A DNA stretch of 64,000 bases from Streptomyces marokkonensis (GCF_008312835.1 NZ_VSKS01000015.1:124001-188000), one strand, 5' to 3'. Positions 1-9,473 are shown, counted from the stretch's first letter. The notes: generated by a model from the letters alone, not told the origin. Translations and numbers: made by a program.

Positions 1-2725
1 TGACGGTGACGAACAACGCCTGCGAGATCTCCCGGTTGCTGAGCCCGGCAGCCGCCTTGTGCGCCACTCGCTCCTCCGCGGGCGTCAGCGGCGCACTCTG
101 CTGCTGTCCGCTCCTGATCTGCCGCACGCCGGCGAGGCGGAGTTCGGCGGAGGCGGTGGCCTCCAGCACGGACGCGCCGATGCCGTGCGCCAGGTCCATG
201 CCCTCCTTGAGACGTCGCCGGGCGGCACCGCGCCGCCCCTGACGCCGCAGTGTCGCGCCGAGCGCGACGAGTACGCGCGCCCGCTCCAGCCGGTAGGACG
301 TGGGCAGGAGGAGGCGATCGGCGTGTTCCAGCATGTCGAGGCCTTCCTCTCCCCCGACGATCTCGCCCTGGGTGCGCAGAGCGGCGGCCAGCGGCCGGGC
401 GGCTCCGAAGGCCCGGGCGCGTTCGGTGACGTCGACGGCGAGCTTGCGGGCCGCTCGTGGACCGGTGGTGATGGAGAGGGCTTTGGTGGCGTCCGACAGG
501 TAGTCGCAGAAGGCGGACGGATACAGCCAGCCCTCCTGGCCCGCCTGCTCCCGGCACTCGGCCAGCTCGCGCAGTCCGGCCTCGAAGCGGTCCTGGCAGA
601 TGCTCAGGCGAGCGCGCGCGATCCGCAGCGGCACGGAGAGGGCCGTCTGCGGCAGGGCACCGGTCAGGCCGTTGGCGCGCAGCATCTCCTCCGCCTCCCG
701 CGGACGGCCCGTCTCCACGAGGCAGTGGGTGAGGACCGCGGCGGCCAGCGGTACGCACGCGAGCATCAGCGAACGCTCGTCCTGCTGCCGCAGCAGCTGT
801 CGCGCGGCCTCCTCGGCCTCCGTCAGCCGCCCGGTGTCCAGCAGTACCCCGCCGAGCACGCTCCACGCGGTGGCCGAAGCCAGCAACTGCCCCGCGTCGA
901 AGGCCTTGTGCGCGGCGTCCCGCAGGACGCGCTCCGCCGGTTCGGCGCCGTCGCACTGGTTCAGGGCCCACGCCGCGACCACGGCGTCCGTCAGTTCGGT
1001 GTCCTCCTCGCACGGCGGTGTGCCGTCGGCGAGTGCCGCGGCCGCCAGCCGGGCCACGCGGTGGGACGGATGCCCGCGCGACAGCGCCTCTATGGCCGCG
1101 TGGGACCGCGGCACGGTGACGGCGATCCGCGGAACGGCCCCGCGGTGCCCCGGAGTGATGCGGGCCACCACTGCCGCGGCGGTGCGGGCGGTCCTCTCCG
1201 TGGACCGGGTGAGGGCGGGATCCGGGCCCGTGGTGCCCGCCTTCGCCAGCAGGGCGATCGCCTCCTGGTAGCGGGCGGACGCGGTCAGCGCCAGCCCGAG
1301 TTCGAGGCGGAGGCGGCTTCTGACGACCGAGTCGTGTGTGCGGCGCAGCGCCTCGCGGAGGTGCTCGATCGCCGAGACCTGCCGGGCCCGCAACTCCGCC
1401 GATCCCAGCTGCCCCAGTATCCAGGGGTCGCGTTCGGCGGCGAAGTCGGCCAGGGCGCGGCGCAGGTACCGGGTCGCCTTCGCCGCCTCGGCCCGGCGCA
1501 TCACCTCGACCGCGGCGGCCCGCAGGGTCCTGACCGTCCAGGGGTCACGGCCGGGCTCGGTGCGGCACAGGTGCTCGGCGACCGTGCTCAGATCGGCACC
1601 CGCGGCGTGCAGCGAGCGGGCGGACCGGCCGTGGCTGTCATTGCGGGCCTGGGAGGACATCCGGGTGTACACGATCTGCCGCACGACGGGGCGCCGGAAG
1701 GCGTACGGCACCCCGGGCTCGAGGATGTCGGCCGCGCGCAGGGCGTCCGCCGCCAGCAGCACGTCGTCGTTGTCCAGCGCGGCCACCGCCGCGCAGTGGC
1801 CGGGATCGGCGTCGCCACCGAGTACGGCCACCGCGTCGGCGAGGGACCGCGCGGACGGCGGCAGGCGGTGCAGAAGGCGCGTCACCTCCTTGGCGATACG
1901 CGCGGGGGTGAGGCCCGGGACCGCGTCGGCGGCGGACTGCTCCGGTGCGATGCCGCGCCGGCTCATCTCGTCGAGCAGTTCCATGAGATGCAGCGGATTT
2001 CCGTCACTGGCGGCGAGGCAGGCGGCCGTCACGTCGTCGTGCGGGGGGCCGCCGAGCCGCACGGTGATCGCTTCGCGTACCGCTTCCCTGCCGAGCGGTT
2101 CGAGAACCGTGTGGCGGGCGAGCGGGGACCGGCTGACGGAGAGGAGCAGTTCCTGCGCCGCGGCGGGCCCGTCGGGCTCGTGGGTGAGCACGAGCAGGAC
2201 GCCACTGCCCTCCAGGCGGTTGACCAGGTAGTTGACGAACCTCAAGGAGGCGGTGTCGGCGTGGTGGGCGTCGTCGATGAGCAGCATGACGGGGGCGGCC
2301 GACGAGAGGTTCTTGCACAGCCAGTAGAGGCCGTGCAGGACGCGGTAGAGTCCGGCGTCCCCCTGTGGCGGTCCGCTGATCCGTTCCGGGTCGGCGTAGT
2401 CGAAGATGGTGCCGGCGAGCGCGGCCGGTCCGGCGAGCAGTTCGTCGCAGGGCGTACGGTCCCCGGGGTTGAGGCAGTGCTCGAAGAGCTGACGCACCAC
2501 CACCCAGGAGAAGCCCCGCTCCAGTTCTCCCGCCCGGGCGTGGAGCACCTGTAACTCGGACTTCCTCGCCTCCTGGCGCGCCGCGCCGAGCAGACTGGTC
2601 TTGCCCACGCCGTGACTTCCCTCGAACATGATGACCGCGCCGTCGCCGCCCTGCGCCTGGCGCACACCGGCCCGAACGAGGTCCACTTCACGATCACGTT
2701 GCAGAAGCAGTGAATCCTGCCGCAT
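1..2725 (-). CDS. LAL-type LuxR family transcriptional regulator (C-terminus cut by window edge)
   Basis: Large ATP-binding LuxR-type activator read on the minus strand; about 908 residues lie in the window and the stop is outside. A P-loop GSHGVGKT lies at residues 36-43, followed by an NTPase domain with a Walker B-like run (PVMLLIDDAHHAD), a long helical TPR-like middle, and the beginning of a C-terminal HTH (LTPAEERVAHKAAAGLSNRE...) that runs into the window start. The ATG at 2725 has AAGGGG eight bases upstream. LAL proteins usually activate a neighbouring pathway in response to a ligand sensed through the ATPase/TPR part. The nearest target candidate here is the P450 gene upstream on the same strand, 320 bp away, but this is only inference. 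The family call is secure; the target is unknown. Confidence 0.9.
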   Translation of the reverse strand, partial: MRQDSLLLQRDREVDLVRAGVRQAQGGDGAVIMFEGSHGVGKTSLLGAARQEARKSELQVLHARAGELERGFSWVVVRQLFEHCLNPGDRTPCDELLAGPAALAGTIFDYADPERISGPPQGDAGLYRVLHGLYWLCKNLSSAAPVMLLIDDAHHADTASLRFVNYLVNRLEGSGVLLVLTHEPDGPAAAQELLLSVSRSPLARHTVLEPLGREAVREAITVRLGGPPHDDVTAACLAASDGNPLHLMELLDEMSRRGIAPEQSAADAVPGLTPARIAKEVTRLLHRLPPSARSLADAVAVLGGDADPGHCAAVAALDNDDVLLAADALRAADILEPGVPYAFRRPVVRQIVYTRMSSQARNDSHGRSARSLHAAGADLSTVAEHLCRTEPGRDPWTVRTLRAAAVEVMRRAEAAKATRYLRRALADFAAERDPWILGQLGSAELRARQVSAIEHLREALRRTHDSVVRSRLRLELGLALTASARYQEAIALLAKAGTTGPDPALTRSTERTARTAAAVVARITPGHRGAVPRIAVTVPRSHAAIEALSRGHPSHRVARLAAAALADGTPPCEEDTELTDAVVAAWALNQCDGAEPAERVLRDAAHKAFDAGQLLASATAWSVLGGVLLDTGRLTEAEEAARQLLRQQDERSLMLACVPLAAAVLTHCLVETGRPREAEEMLRANGLTGALPQTALSVPLRIARARLSICQDRFEAGLRELAECREQAGQEGWLYPSAFCDYLSDATKALSITTGPRAARKLAVDVTERARAFGAARPLAAALRTQGEIVGGEEGLDMLEHADRLLLPTSYRLERARVLVALGATLRRQGRRGAARRRLKEGMDLAHGIGASVLEATASAELRLAGVRQIRSGQQQSAPLTPAEERVAHKAAAGLSNREISQALFVTV

Positions 2726-2990
2726 GTACCGCACCCCTTGATGGAAAGTCGAAGAGACCGGAAATATTCCAGGAAAGGGAAAGCGCAAAAGAATCGTGCG
2801 CCTTTTGGATATGCGGCTCCACTATTCCAATCTTGGCATCCGTGACACATCCCCGTCCTCACAGCACCGCACCCGACAGGACCTACCGGAACTTAACACG
2901 TGACACCACAGGTGACCCTATGCCGGACCGCGTCAAGAAGCCGTTAAAATGACTGCGGCCCCTCTGGCCGAGGCGGCGGAGAATGACAGG
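2726..2990. other. Intergenic upstream region of the LuxR gene
   Basis: This AT-richer stretch separates the P450 from the LuxR regulator and should hold the promoter of the latter. It contains the near-palindrome GGAAATATTCC at about 2761-2771. I see no gene in it on either strand, and no confident -10/-35 pair. Confidence 0.4.
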
Positions 2991-3026
2991 GCCACCCCTC
3001 GTCGATCATGACCGAAAAGGGGTGGC
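2991..3026 (-). terminator. Hairpin downstream of the P450 gene
   Basis: GCCACCCCT at 2991-2999 pairs perfectly with AGGGGTGGC at 3018-3026 across an 18-base loop, 20 bp beyond the P450 stop. A U-tract is absent, as is common for Streptomyces terminators. Confidence 0.5.
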
Positions 3027-3045
3027 TCGATCCGTTCCGGCGCTG

Positions 3046-4236
3046 TCAGGCAGGCCGCAGGAAGACCGGCAGCTTGTCGAAACCCACCATCTGCGGGGGA
3101 ACGGCCCAGGCGAGATCGCCGTTCCGGTCGACCGCCATCTCCTTGAAACGGTCGAACAGCACGTTCAGGACGAGCCTGGTCTCCAGGCGGCCGAGTGCGT
3201 TGCCGATGCAGTGGTGCGTGCCGAAGCCGAAGCCGAAGTGACGCCCCTCGCTGCGCCGGTGGATGTCGAAGGCCTCCGGGTCGGGGAACTGCCGCTCATC
3301 CCGGTTCGCGGAGCAGAAACTGGCCGCGACGTGCTGGTTCTCCGGGATGGTGACACCCCCGAGCTCCACCTCCCGCGTGGACGCGCGCAGACCGGTGGTG
3401 ATCGGGGGCCGGTGCCGGAGCACCTCCTCGACCGCCTGGGGGATCAGGGCACGGTTCTGGCGCAGCTCCGCCTGCGCGGCCGGGTTGAGATCCAGCAGAT
3501 CGACCGCGTTGGCGATGGTCATGGTCGTGCTGATATGACCGCCGGCGAACATGACATTAGCGAAGTTGACCGTTTCGTCCTCGGTCAGCCGGTCTCCGTC
3601 GAGTTCCGCGTTGGCCAATCGCGTGAGCATGTCGTCGGAATTCTTGTTCTTCCGTTCACGCACCCGCTCCCTCAGGTAGGAAACGGCTTCCTGCTGGAGT
3701 TCTCCGAGCGCCTCCAGATACCCTTCCTGGGCCATTTCCTCCGGGGTCACGTTCATGACCTTGCGTGCCCAGTCGTAGAAGAGCACACGGTCTTCGGCCG
3801 GCAGGCCGAGAATCTCGAGGATGACGGCGATGGGGACGGTGTACGCGAGATCCGCGACCAGGTCCACCTGGTCGCGGTCGGCGATCTCGTCCACGATCTC
3901 GTGGGTCAGCCGTATGATCTGCGGCTCGTAGGCGGCGATCGACGCGGGGGTGAACGCCGTGCTCAGAATCTGACGCACGCGGGTGTGCCGCGGCGGGTCC
4001 ATCTGCGGCAGACTCTCCAGCCCGGATTCCGGAAAACCCATCCGGTGCATCTCGGACGAGTAGGTACCGGGCGTGGTGAGGACATGCCGGGCATCCGCGT
4101 AGCGGTACACCACCCACCACCCGGTGGCGGGGTCCCGGTGGACAGGATGCTCGTCGCGCATCATGCGGTACCAGTCGTAGATCGCCGGGTCGTTCACGTT
4201 CGGCTGCGGCGGGATCTCGATGTCTGTCGTGGACAC
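3046..4236 (-). CDS. Cytochrome P450
   Basis: Soluble bacterial class I P450 of 396 residues, the usual size. Hallmarks are the ExxR motif (EEVLR) in helix K, the heme loop FGFGTHHCIGNALG with the ligating Cys, and a helix I motif MFAGGHISTT. In that motif the acidic residue of the usual AGxE/DT proton-relay pair is absent, a variation found in some actinobacterial P450s. The GTG start at 4236 is preceded by AAGG seven bases away; an in-frame ATG 30 codons upstream (4326) would add a low-complexity leader and is less likely. No ferredoxin or reductase gene is adjacent. The substrate cannot be told from sequence. It lies downstream of the ABC exporter genes on the same strand, 125 bp apart. 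Confidence 0.93.
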   Translation of the reverse strand: MSTTDIEIPPQPNVNDPAIYDWYRMMRDEHPVHRDPATGWWVVYRYADARHVLTTPGTYSSEMHRMGFPESGLESLPQMDPPRHTRVRQILSTAFTPASIAAYEPQIIRLTHEIVDEIADRDQVDLVADLAYTVPIAVILEILGLPAEDRVLFYDWARKVMNVTPEEMAQEGYLEALGELQQEAVSYLRERVRERKNKNSDDMLTRLANAELDGDRLTEDETVNFANVMFAGGHISTTMTIANAVDLLDLNPAAQAELRQNRALIPQAVEEVLRHRPPITTGLRASTREVELGGVTIPENQHVAASFCSANRDERQFPDPEAFDIHRRSEGRHFGFGFGTHHCIGNALGRLETRLVLNVLFDRFKEMAVDRNGDLAWAVPPQMVGFDKLPVFLRPA

Positions 4237-4361
4237 CCCATCACCTTTTCCTGGCAGGAAGGGTCGGTCGATGCAGCCTCGCGAGAAGGCCCCGGGGCGC
4301 ACACTGGGGTCTCCCCCAGCACCCACCCCAGAGCCGCGCCCCTACCGGGGTCCGCCCCGGG

Positions 4362-5132
4362 TCAGCTGTTGATGTCCCGCTGGTTGAAACGGCGCACGCC
4401 GAGTCCGAAGAACAGCCCCGAGGTGACGAGGAGGACGAGGACGTCCGCCCACTGGAAGCCGTGCCGCAGCGGCTCGCCGCCGATGTAGTAGTGCAGGGGC
4501 GACACGTGGGCGAGCCAGTCCGCCCCGAGTTGGCCGGCGAAGGTGTGCACGGTGTAGGACACGACGCCGATCACGGCACACGTCACCAGGACGACCGTCC
4601 GGCTTCCGACCGCCGCTCCGAGGCCGAGGGCCAGGGCCCCGAAGAAGACCGCCAGCAGGGCGAGGTTGAGGCACTGGGCGAGGAACTCCACCGGGGTGAC
4701 GCTCGTCAGCTCGGCTCCGTTGCGGATCACCAGCAGTCCGAGCCACACCAGGAAGGCGATGCCGAACGCCCCCGCGACCAGCGCGCCGAAGCGCTCGACC
4801 GCGACCTGGGTACGCGTCACGGGGTGGGCGAGAAGCAGGTCGAGCCGGCCGGCCTCCTCCTCGGCCGCCACGGCGCGGGTACCCGCGGTGACCCCGTAGA
4901 TCATGGCGAGCAGGGGGAGGATGACACCGAACACGCTGGCGTGCAGATAGCCCGCGGCGGTCTGGTCGATGTTGAGGCCGTCGCGCAGGGCCTCGGGGAG
5001 GTTCGCGGTGTTCTCGCGCTGCGACGGGTAGGTGCTGGCGTACACCATGCCGACCACCGCCGTCCCGACCGCCCAGCCGGTCAGGCTCCGTCGGCTGTCG
5101 GAGAGGTACTTGGTGAGGATAGCGGCGCTCAT
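4362..5132 (-). CDS. ABC-2 type transporter permease
   Basis: Integral membrane protein of 256 residues with about six hydrophobic segments, the size of single-gene ABC-2 permeases paired with drug-export ATPases. A short cytoplasmic stretch (TAGTRAVAAEEEAGRLDLLLAHPVTR, quoted in two parts by its ends TAGTRAV and LLAHPVTR) matches the coupling region typical of this family, where the E-x-G-x-L-x-L-L-L-A-x-P pattern is conserved. It starts 53 bp downstream of the ATPase gene and has AAGGAC ahead of the ATG, so the two genes form one operon. Likely function: export of a lipophilic compound or antibiotic, controlled by the divergent MarR repressor. Confidence 0.88.
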   Translation of the reverse strand: MSAAILTKYLSDSRRSLTGWAVGTAVVGMVYASTYPSQRENTANLPEALRDGLNIDQTAAGYLHASVFGVILPLLAMIYGVTAGTRAVAAEEEAGRLDLLLAHPVTRTQVAVERFGALVAGAFGIAFLVWLGLLVIRNGAELTSVTPVEFLAQCLNLALLAVFFGALALGLGAAVGSRTVVLVTCAVIGVVSYTVHTFAGQLGADWLAHVSPLHYYIGGEPLRHGFQWADVLVLLVTSGLFFGLGVRRFNQRDINS

Positions 5133-5185
5133 CGGTTGGTCCTTGTCCTTTCGGTGACGTTCTCCGGCGACGACGGCACGCGCCG

Positions 5186-6115
5186 TCAGACGGCGCGTGC
5201 CGTCTCCGTGCGGGGCGCGGCCTCGGCTCCCGCGTAGTAGCTGTGGAACAGTTCCTCGAGGGCGGGTTCGGTGGCGCGCAGGCTCGTGACGGTGTGCCGC
5301 GCCAGAGCCTTGATCAAGGCGTCCGGACTGCCGGAGACCTGACCGGTCAGCGTCGTCCCGGCGGCATCCAGCTGGAGCCGGTCGGCACCCGGCAGCGCGG
5401 CGAACGCCGTCGGCGGCACCGGCGACGCGAAGGTGACCTCGATGTCACGGACGGCGCCGGTACGCAGGTTGGACACCGTGTCCAGGGCGACGAGCCGGCC
5501 GTCACGGATGATGCCGACGCGGTCGGCGACCGCCTCCACCTCGCTCATGATGTGGCTGGACATGAAGACGGTCTGGCCCCCGGCGCGGGCCTCGGCCACC
5601 ATGTCGAGGAAGGTCTGCTGTACCAGCGGGTCGAGCCCCGAGCTGGGCTCGTCGAGGACGAGCAGTTCCGGCGTGTGCATGAAGGCCTGCACGAGGCCGA
5701 CCTTCTGGCGGTTGCCCTTGGACAGCTTCTTGATCCGGGTGCTCTGGTCGAGACCGAGCCGCTCGGCCAGTTCGTCGATGCGCGCCTGGGGCACACCTCC
5801 CCGCAGAGCACCAAGGAAACGCAGGTAACTGCGGACGTTCTGCCGACCGTCGCAGACGAAGTCGCCGGCCAGGTAGCCGACCCTCCGGCGCAATTCCACA
5901 CCGTCTTCCCGGGGCCGCAGTCCGAGCACCGACGCCCGGCCCGACGTCGGGCGGATGAGGTCGAGCAGCAGCCTGATGGTGGTGGACTTGCCGGCCCCGT
6001 TGGGGCCGAGGTACCCGAAGACCTCGCCCTGTCGAACGTCGAGGCTGAGGTCGATCAGGCCGCGGCGCGTGCCATAGGTCTTGGTGAGCTCCCGGAGCTC
6101 GATCACGTTCTCCAT
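5186..6115 (-). CDS. ABC transporter ATP-binding protein
   Basis: ATPase subunit of a drug-type exporter. It has Walker A GPNGAGKST near residue 40, signature LSKGNRQK, Walker B LLVLDEP with the following SSGLDP D-loop region, and switch His in SSHIMSE. About 309 residues, including a C-terminal extension typical of DrrA/CcmA-like exporters. I take the ATG at 6115; an in-frame TTG at 6124 is an alternative. Neither has a good ribosome-binding site, and the start lies only 12 bp from a 41-bp inverted repeat, so the transcript may have a very short leader. Partner permease follows at 5132. Confidence 0.92.
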   Translation of the reverse strand: MENVIELRELTKTYGTRRGLIDLSLDVRQGEVFGYLGPNGAGKSTTIRLLLDLIRPTSGRASVLGLRPREDGVELRRRVGYLAGDFVCDGRQNVRSYLRFLGALRGGVPQARIDELAERLGLDQSTRIKKLSKGNRQKVGLVQAFMHTPELLVLDEPSSGLDPLVQQTFLDMVAEARAGGQTVFMSSHIMSEVEAVADRVGIIRDGRLVALDTVSNLRTGAVRDIEVTFASPVPPTAFAALPGADRLQLDAAGTTLTGQVSGSPDALIKALARHTVTSLRATEPALEELFHSYYAGAEAAPRTETARAV

Positions 6116-6127
6116 GAGCAGCAACGT

Positions 6128-6168
6128 ATCGAACGTTCAGAGATCTGTAAATGCTCTGAGTTTTCGAT
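6128..6168. promoter_or_regulatory. Inverted-repeat operator between the ABC exporter and MarR genes
   Basis: Two 15-base arms, ATCGAACGTTCAGAG (6128-6142) and CTCTGAGTTTTCGAT (6154-6168), are inverted with 12 of 15 matching positions and an 11-base spacer. The right arm covers the -35 zone of the marR promoter, whose likely -10 is TATGAT at 6177-6182. Expected to bind the adjacent MarR protein and repress both directions. Confidence 0.7.
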
Positions 6169-6209
6169 GCGGTCGGTATGATTAAGAACTCGTCAAGAGG
6201 AGGGCATCG

Positions 6210-6683
6210 ATGGACGAGAGGGACACCCAACTTCGCGAGTGCGCGGAGCGCCTCGCGCTGACGCTCGCCCAGAGCGGCATGCAGCGGACCACCGCTCGTG
6301 TCATGACCGCCCTGCTGTTCAGCCGGCAGCAGACCATGACGGCGGCCGACCTCTGCAAGGAGCTGCACATCAGCAGCGGTGCGGTCTCCGGCGCAGTGAA
6401 CCAGCTGATCCCGACGGGCATGATCGAGCGAGCGCCGGCACCCGGCAGCCGCCGCGATCACTACCGTTTCCGGGAGCACGCGTGGGCGACCCTGATGGGC
6501 AACCAGAACGCACTGCTCGACAGCATGTGGAACGCTGCTGCCGAAGGCCTCAAGGTGGCGGGCCGTGACAGCGCCGTCGGCCGTCGGCTGGACGAGATGC
6601 AGGACTTCTACGGTTTCATGCAGCGCGAGATGGCGGCGCTGATCGACAAGTGGCGGGAACAGTACGAGGCGGGCGAGCGCTGA
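6210..6683 (+). CDS. MarR/GbsR-type transcriptional regulator
   Basis: Winged-helix regulator of 157 residues. The central part (TMTAADLCKELHISSGAVSGAVNQLIPTGMIER, spanning roughly residues 47-79) is a MarR-like wHTH, with an N-terminal and a C-terminal helical dimerisation part ending MAALIDKWREQYEAGER. The ATG is preceded by AGGAGG with ideal spacing. It is divergent from the ABC exporter operon, with a long inverted repeat between, so it most likely represses the exporter and itself and is released by the exported compound. Confidence 0.88.
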   Translation: MDERDTQLRECAERLALTLAQSGMQRTTARVMTALLFSRQQTMTAADLCKELHISSGAVSGAVNQLIPTGMIERAPAPGSRRDHYRFREHAWATLMGNQNALLDSMWNAAAEGLKVAGRDSAVGRRLDEMQDFYGFMQREMAALIDKWREQYEAGER

Positions 6684-6923
6684 CCCTGATTCGGTGGCCC
6701 GTCGGCACGGAGTGCGGCGCGTCCCGTGCGGGAGCGCCGTGCCACGGCGCCGCGGATGCACGAACTCCGCGCACGTGCGCCGCCGACCGCGCCGCCCCGG
6801 GAGGCTCTTCCCTCCCTTCTTCCCCTACCTCATCATCGTGCCTGACGGGCCCTCGCTTCGGGACAGGGCCCGGTCCCGACCGGCCGGGCAGCCCCCGGAC
6901 CCCGCTGGAGCGGAGAAGAGACG

Positions 6924-9473
6924 ATGGCACGCGGCAGACTTCGCATCTACGTCGGCGCGGCACCCGGCGTCGGCAAGACCTACGCCATGCTGTCCGAGGC
7001 ACACCGCCGGGTGGAACGCGGTACCGACTGCGTGATCGGCTTCGTGAAGCATCACGGCCGGCCGCGCACCGAGGCGATGACGTGTGGACTGGAAGCGGTT
7101 CCGCGCAGGCGGCTGGAGCTCGGGGGGACCACGTACGAGGAGATGGATCTGGACGCGCTCCTGGCCCGTCGCCCCGAGGTCGCCCTCGTCGACGAACTGG
7201 CCCACGTCAACCTCCCCGGTGCCCGCCATGCCAAGCGCTGGCAGGACGTGCAGGAACTCCTCGATGCCGGCATCGACGTCATATCCACCGTAGGCATCCA
7301 GCACCTGGAGTCACTCGGCGACGTCGTGGAGTCCATCACCGGCGTACGCGAGCGGGAGACCGTGCCGGACAGGGTGGTGCGTCGGGCGGATCAGATCGAA
7401 CTGGTGGACATGTCACCGGAGGCCTTGCGCCGCCGGATGGCACACGGCCACATCCACCGGCCCGACGAAGTCGACGCGGCCCTGTCCAACTCCTTCCGCC
7501 CCGGCAATCTCGCCGCTCTGCGCCGGCTGGCGCTCCTGTGGGTGGCCGACCGGGTCGACGAGTGCCTGAAGCGGTACCGCAGCGAGCATCAGGGCGCCGG
7601 CATGTGGGGCTCGCGCGAGCGCATCCTCGTGGGACTGACCGGCGGCCCCGAGGGGCGCACGCTGATCCGCCGCGCCGCCTGCCTCGCCGGCAACGGGGCC
7701 GGGGGTGAAGTACTGGCCCTCCACGTGTCCCGCAGCGATGGACCCACCTCGGCCACGCCGGAGGAACTCGCCGTCCAGCGTACGCTCGTCGAGGATCTGG
7801 GCGGCACCTTCCACCATGTCGTCGGCGACGACGTCCCGACCGCCCTGCTGGACTTCGCCCGGGGCGTGAACGCCACGCAGATCGTCCTCGGACTGTCGCA
7901 CCGCAGGGGCCGGCCGTACGCGTCCGGCCCAGCCGTGGGCGCCACCGTCGCCCGGAACTGCGGACCGGATCTGGACGTGCATTTCGTCCCGAACGACGAA
8001 GCGGACACGCAGCACGGCGCGTCAGCCGCCCGACGTCCCCGTCTCAGCCCGTTACGCACCGCGACGGGCTGGCTCGTCGGCGTGCTCGGTCCCGTCCTCC
8101 TCACTCTGCTGTTCAAGAGCGTGCTGCCCGAACTGGGCCTGGCCAACGACGTGCTGTTGTTCCTCACGATGACGGTGACGGCGGCGCTGCTGGGCGGCCG
8201 CCCGCCGGCCCTCGTGTCCGCCGCCGTCGGCTCACTGCTGCTCAACTGGTACTTCACCCCTCCGATCAACACCTTCAGCATCTCCGACCCGAAGAACTTC
8301 ATCGCCATCGCGGTTTTCGTGGGAGTCGCCGTGTCCGTGGCGTCCGTGGTGGACCTCGCGGCGCGCCGCACCGAACAGGCGGCCCGGTTGCGCGCGGAGT
8401 CGGAGACACTCTTCTTCCTCGCCGGCAGCGTGCTGGGCGGGGAGGCGAGCCTGGAGAGCCTTCTGGAACAGGTGCGGGAGACCTTCGCCATGAACTCCGC
8501 GGCCCTTGTGGAGCGCCAGAACGACACCGCGCCCTGGATCCGTGTGGGCTCCGTCGGCACGCGGCCCGCGGGACGGCCCGAGGACGGCGATGTGGACGTC
8601 CACGTGGGCGCCCACACGGCGCTGGTGCTGTCCGGCCGGGTGCTGCCCGCCTCCGACCGCCGTGTCCTGGCGGCCTTCGCCGCGCAGGCCGTCGTCCTTC
8701 TGGACCGGCAACGGCTGCAGTCACAGGCCGAACGAGCCAGGGAACTCGCCGAGGGCAACCGCATACGCACCGCCCTGCTCGCCGCGGTCAGCCACGACTT
8801 GCGCACTCCGCTCGCCGGCATCAAGGCATCCGTCTCCTCACTGCGTTCGGACGACGTGGAGTGGACCGAGCACGACCGGGCGGAACTTCTCGCCGCGATC
8901 GAGGAGGGGGCCGACCGTCTCACCCACTTGGTCGGGAACCTGCTCGACATGTCCCGTCTGCAGACCGGAACCGTCACACCGCTCATTCGCGAGGTGAACC
9001 TGGACGAGGTGGTTCCACTGGCTCTGGCCGGCATCCCGGGCTCCGAGTCGACCGTCGGCCTGGACATCCCCGAGAGCCTGCCCATGGTGGCCACGGACAA
9101 GGGACTCCTGGAGCGGGTGGTCGCCAACATCGTGGAGAACGCCGTCAAGTACGCCCCGTCGCGGGAACCGGTCCTGGTGGCGGCCAGTACCCTCGCCGAC
9201 CGGGTGGAGTTGCGCGTGGTGGACCGCGGACCGGGCGTGGTCGACGAGATCAAGGAGCGGATCTTCACCCCCTTCCAGCGCTACGGCGACTCCCCGTGCG
9301 GCACCGGCGTCGGTCTCGGCCTCGCGGTCGCCCGCGGCTTCGCCGAAGCCATGGGGGGCACACTGCACGCCGAGGACACCCCGGGCGGCGGCCTCACCAT
9401 GGTCCTCGGCCTCCCGGCCGTGCCCGGTCGCTCACCTGCCGCGTCCGGCCTCTCCGCCGCCGCCGCACCGTAG
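6924..9473 (+). CDS. kdpD: Osmosensitive K+ channel-type sensor histidine kinase KdpD
   Basis: Full-length KdpD of 849 residues. The N-terminal KdpD domain carries Walker A GAAPGVGKT (residues 11-19) and the VDELAHVN block. A universal-stress-protein-like domain follows (about 230-360), then four membrane segments (about 380-475), a GAF-like part (about 490-600), HisKA with phospho-acceptor His624 in AVSHDLRTPL, and a HATPase with N-box NIVENAVKYAP and GTGVGLGLA. KdpD senses K+ limitation or turgor and normally phosphorylates KdpE to induce kdpFABC. None of kdpF, A, B, C or E is next to it here, so it is an orphan in this window. The start ATG has a purine-rich AGAAGAG upstream. Confidence 0.95.
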   Translation: MARGRLRIYVGAAPGVGKTYAMLSEAHRRVERGTDCVIGFVKHHGRPRTEAMTCGLEAVPRRRLELGGTTYEEMDLDALLARRPEVALVDELAHVNLPGARHAKRWQDVQELLDAGIDVISTVGIQHLESLGDVVESITGVRERETVPDRVVRRADQIELVDMSPEALRRRMAHGHIHRPDEVDAALSNSFRPGNLAALRRLALLWVADRVDECLKRYRSEHQGAGMWGSRERILVGLTGGPEGRTLIRRAACLAGNGAGGEVLALHVSRSDGPTSATPEELAVQRTLVEDLGGTFHHVVGDDVPTALLDFARGVNATQIVLGLSHRRGRPYASGPAVGATVARNCGPDLDVHFVPNDEADTQHGASAARRPRLSPLRTATGWLVGVLGPVLLTLLFKSVLPELGLANDVLLFLTMTVTAALLGGRPPALVSAAVGSLLLNWYFTPPINTFSISDPKNFIAIAVFVGVAVSVASVVDLAARRTEQAARLRAESETLFFLAGSVLGGEASLESLLEQVRETFAMNSAALVERQNDTAPWIRVGSVGTRPAGRPEDGDVDVHVGAHTALVLSGRVLPASDRRVLAAFAAQAVVLLDRQRLQSQAERARELAEGNRIRTALLAAVSHDLRTPLAGIKASVSSLRSDDVEWTEHDRAELLAAIEEGADRLTHLVGNLLDMSRLQTGTVTPLIREVNLDEVVPLALAGIPGSESTVGLDIPESLPMVATDKGLLERVVANIVENAVKYAPSREPVLVAASTLADRVELRVVDRGPGVVDEIKERIFTPFQRYGDSPCGTGVGLGLAVARGFAEAMGGTLHAEDTPGGGLTMVLGLPAVPGRSPAASGLSAAAAP

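Noticed and set aside
59-2554. 831-codon plus-strand open frame
   Set aside because: Antisense to the LuxR gene; Arg/Gly/His-rich composition, no domain; an artefact of high GC.
7589-9268. 559-codon minus-strand open frame
   Set aside because: Shadow of kdpD with Ser/Arg-rich content and no ribosome site.
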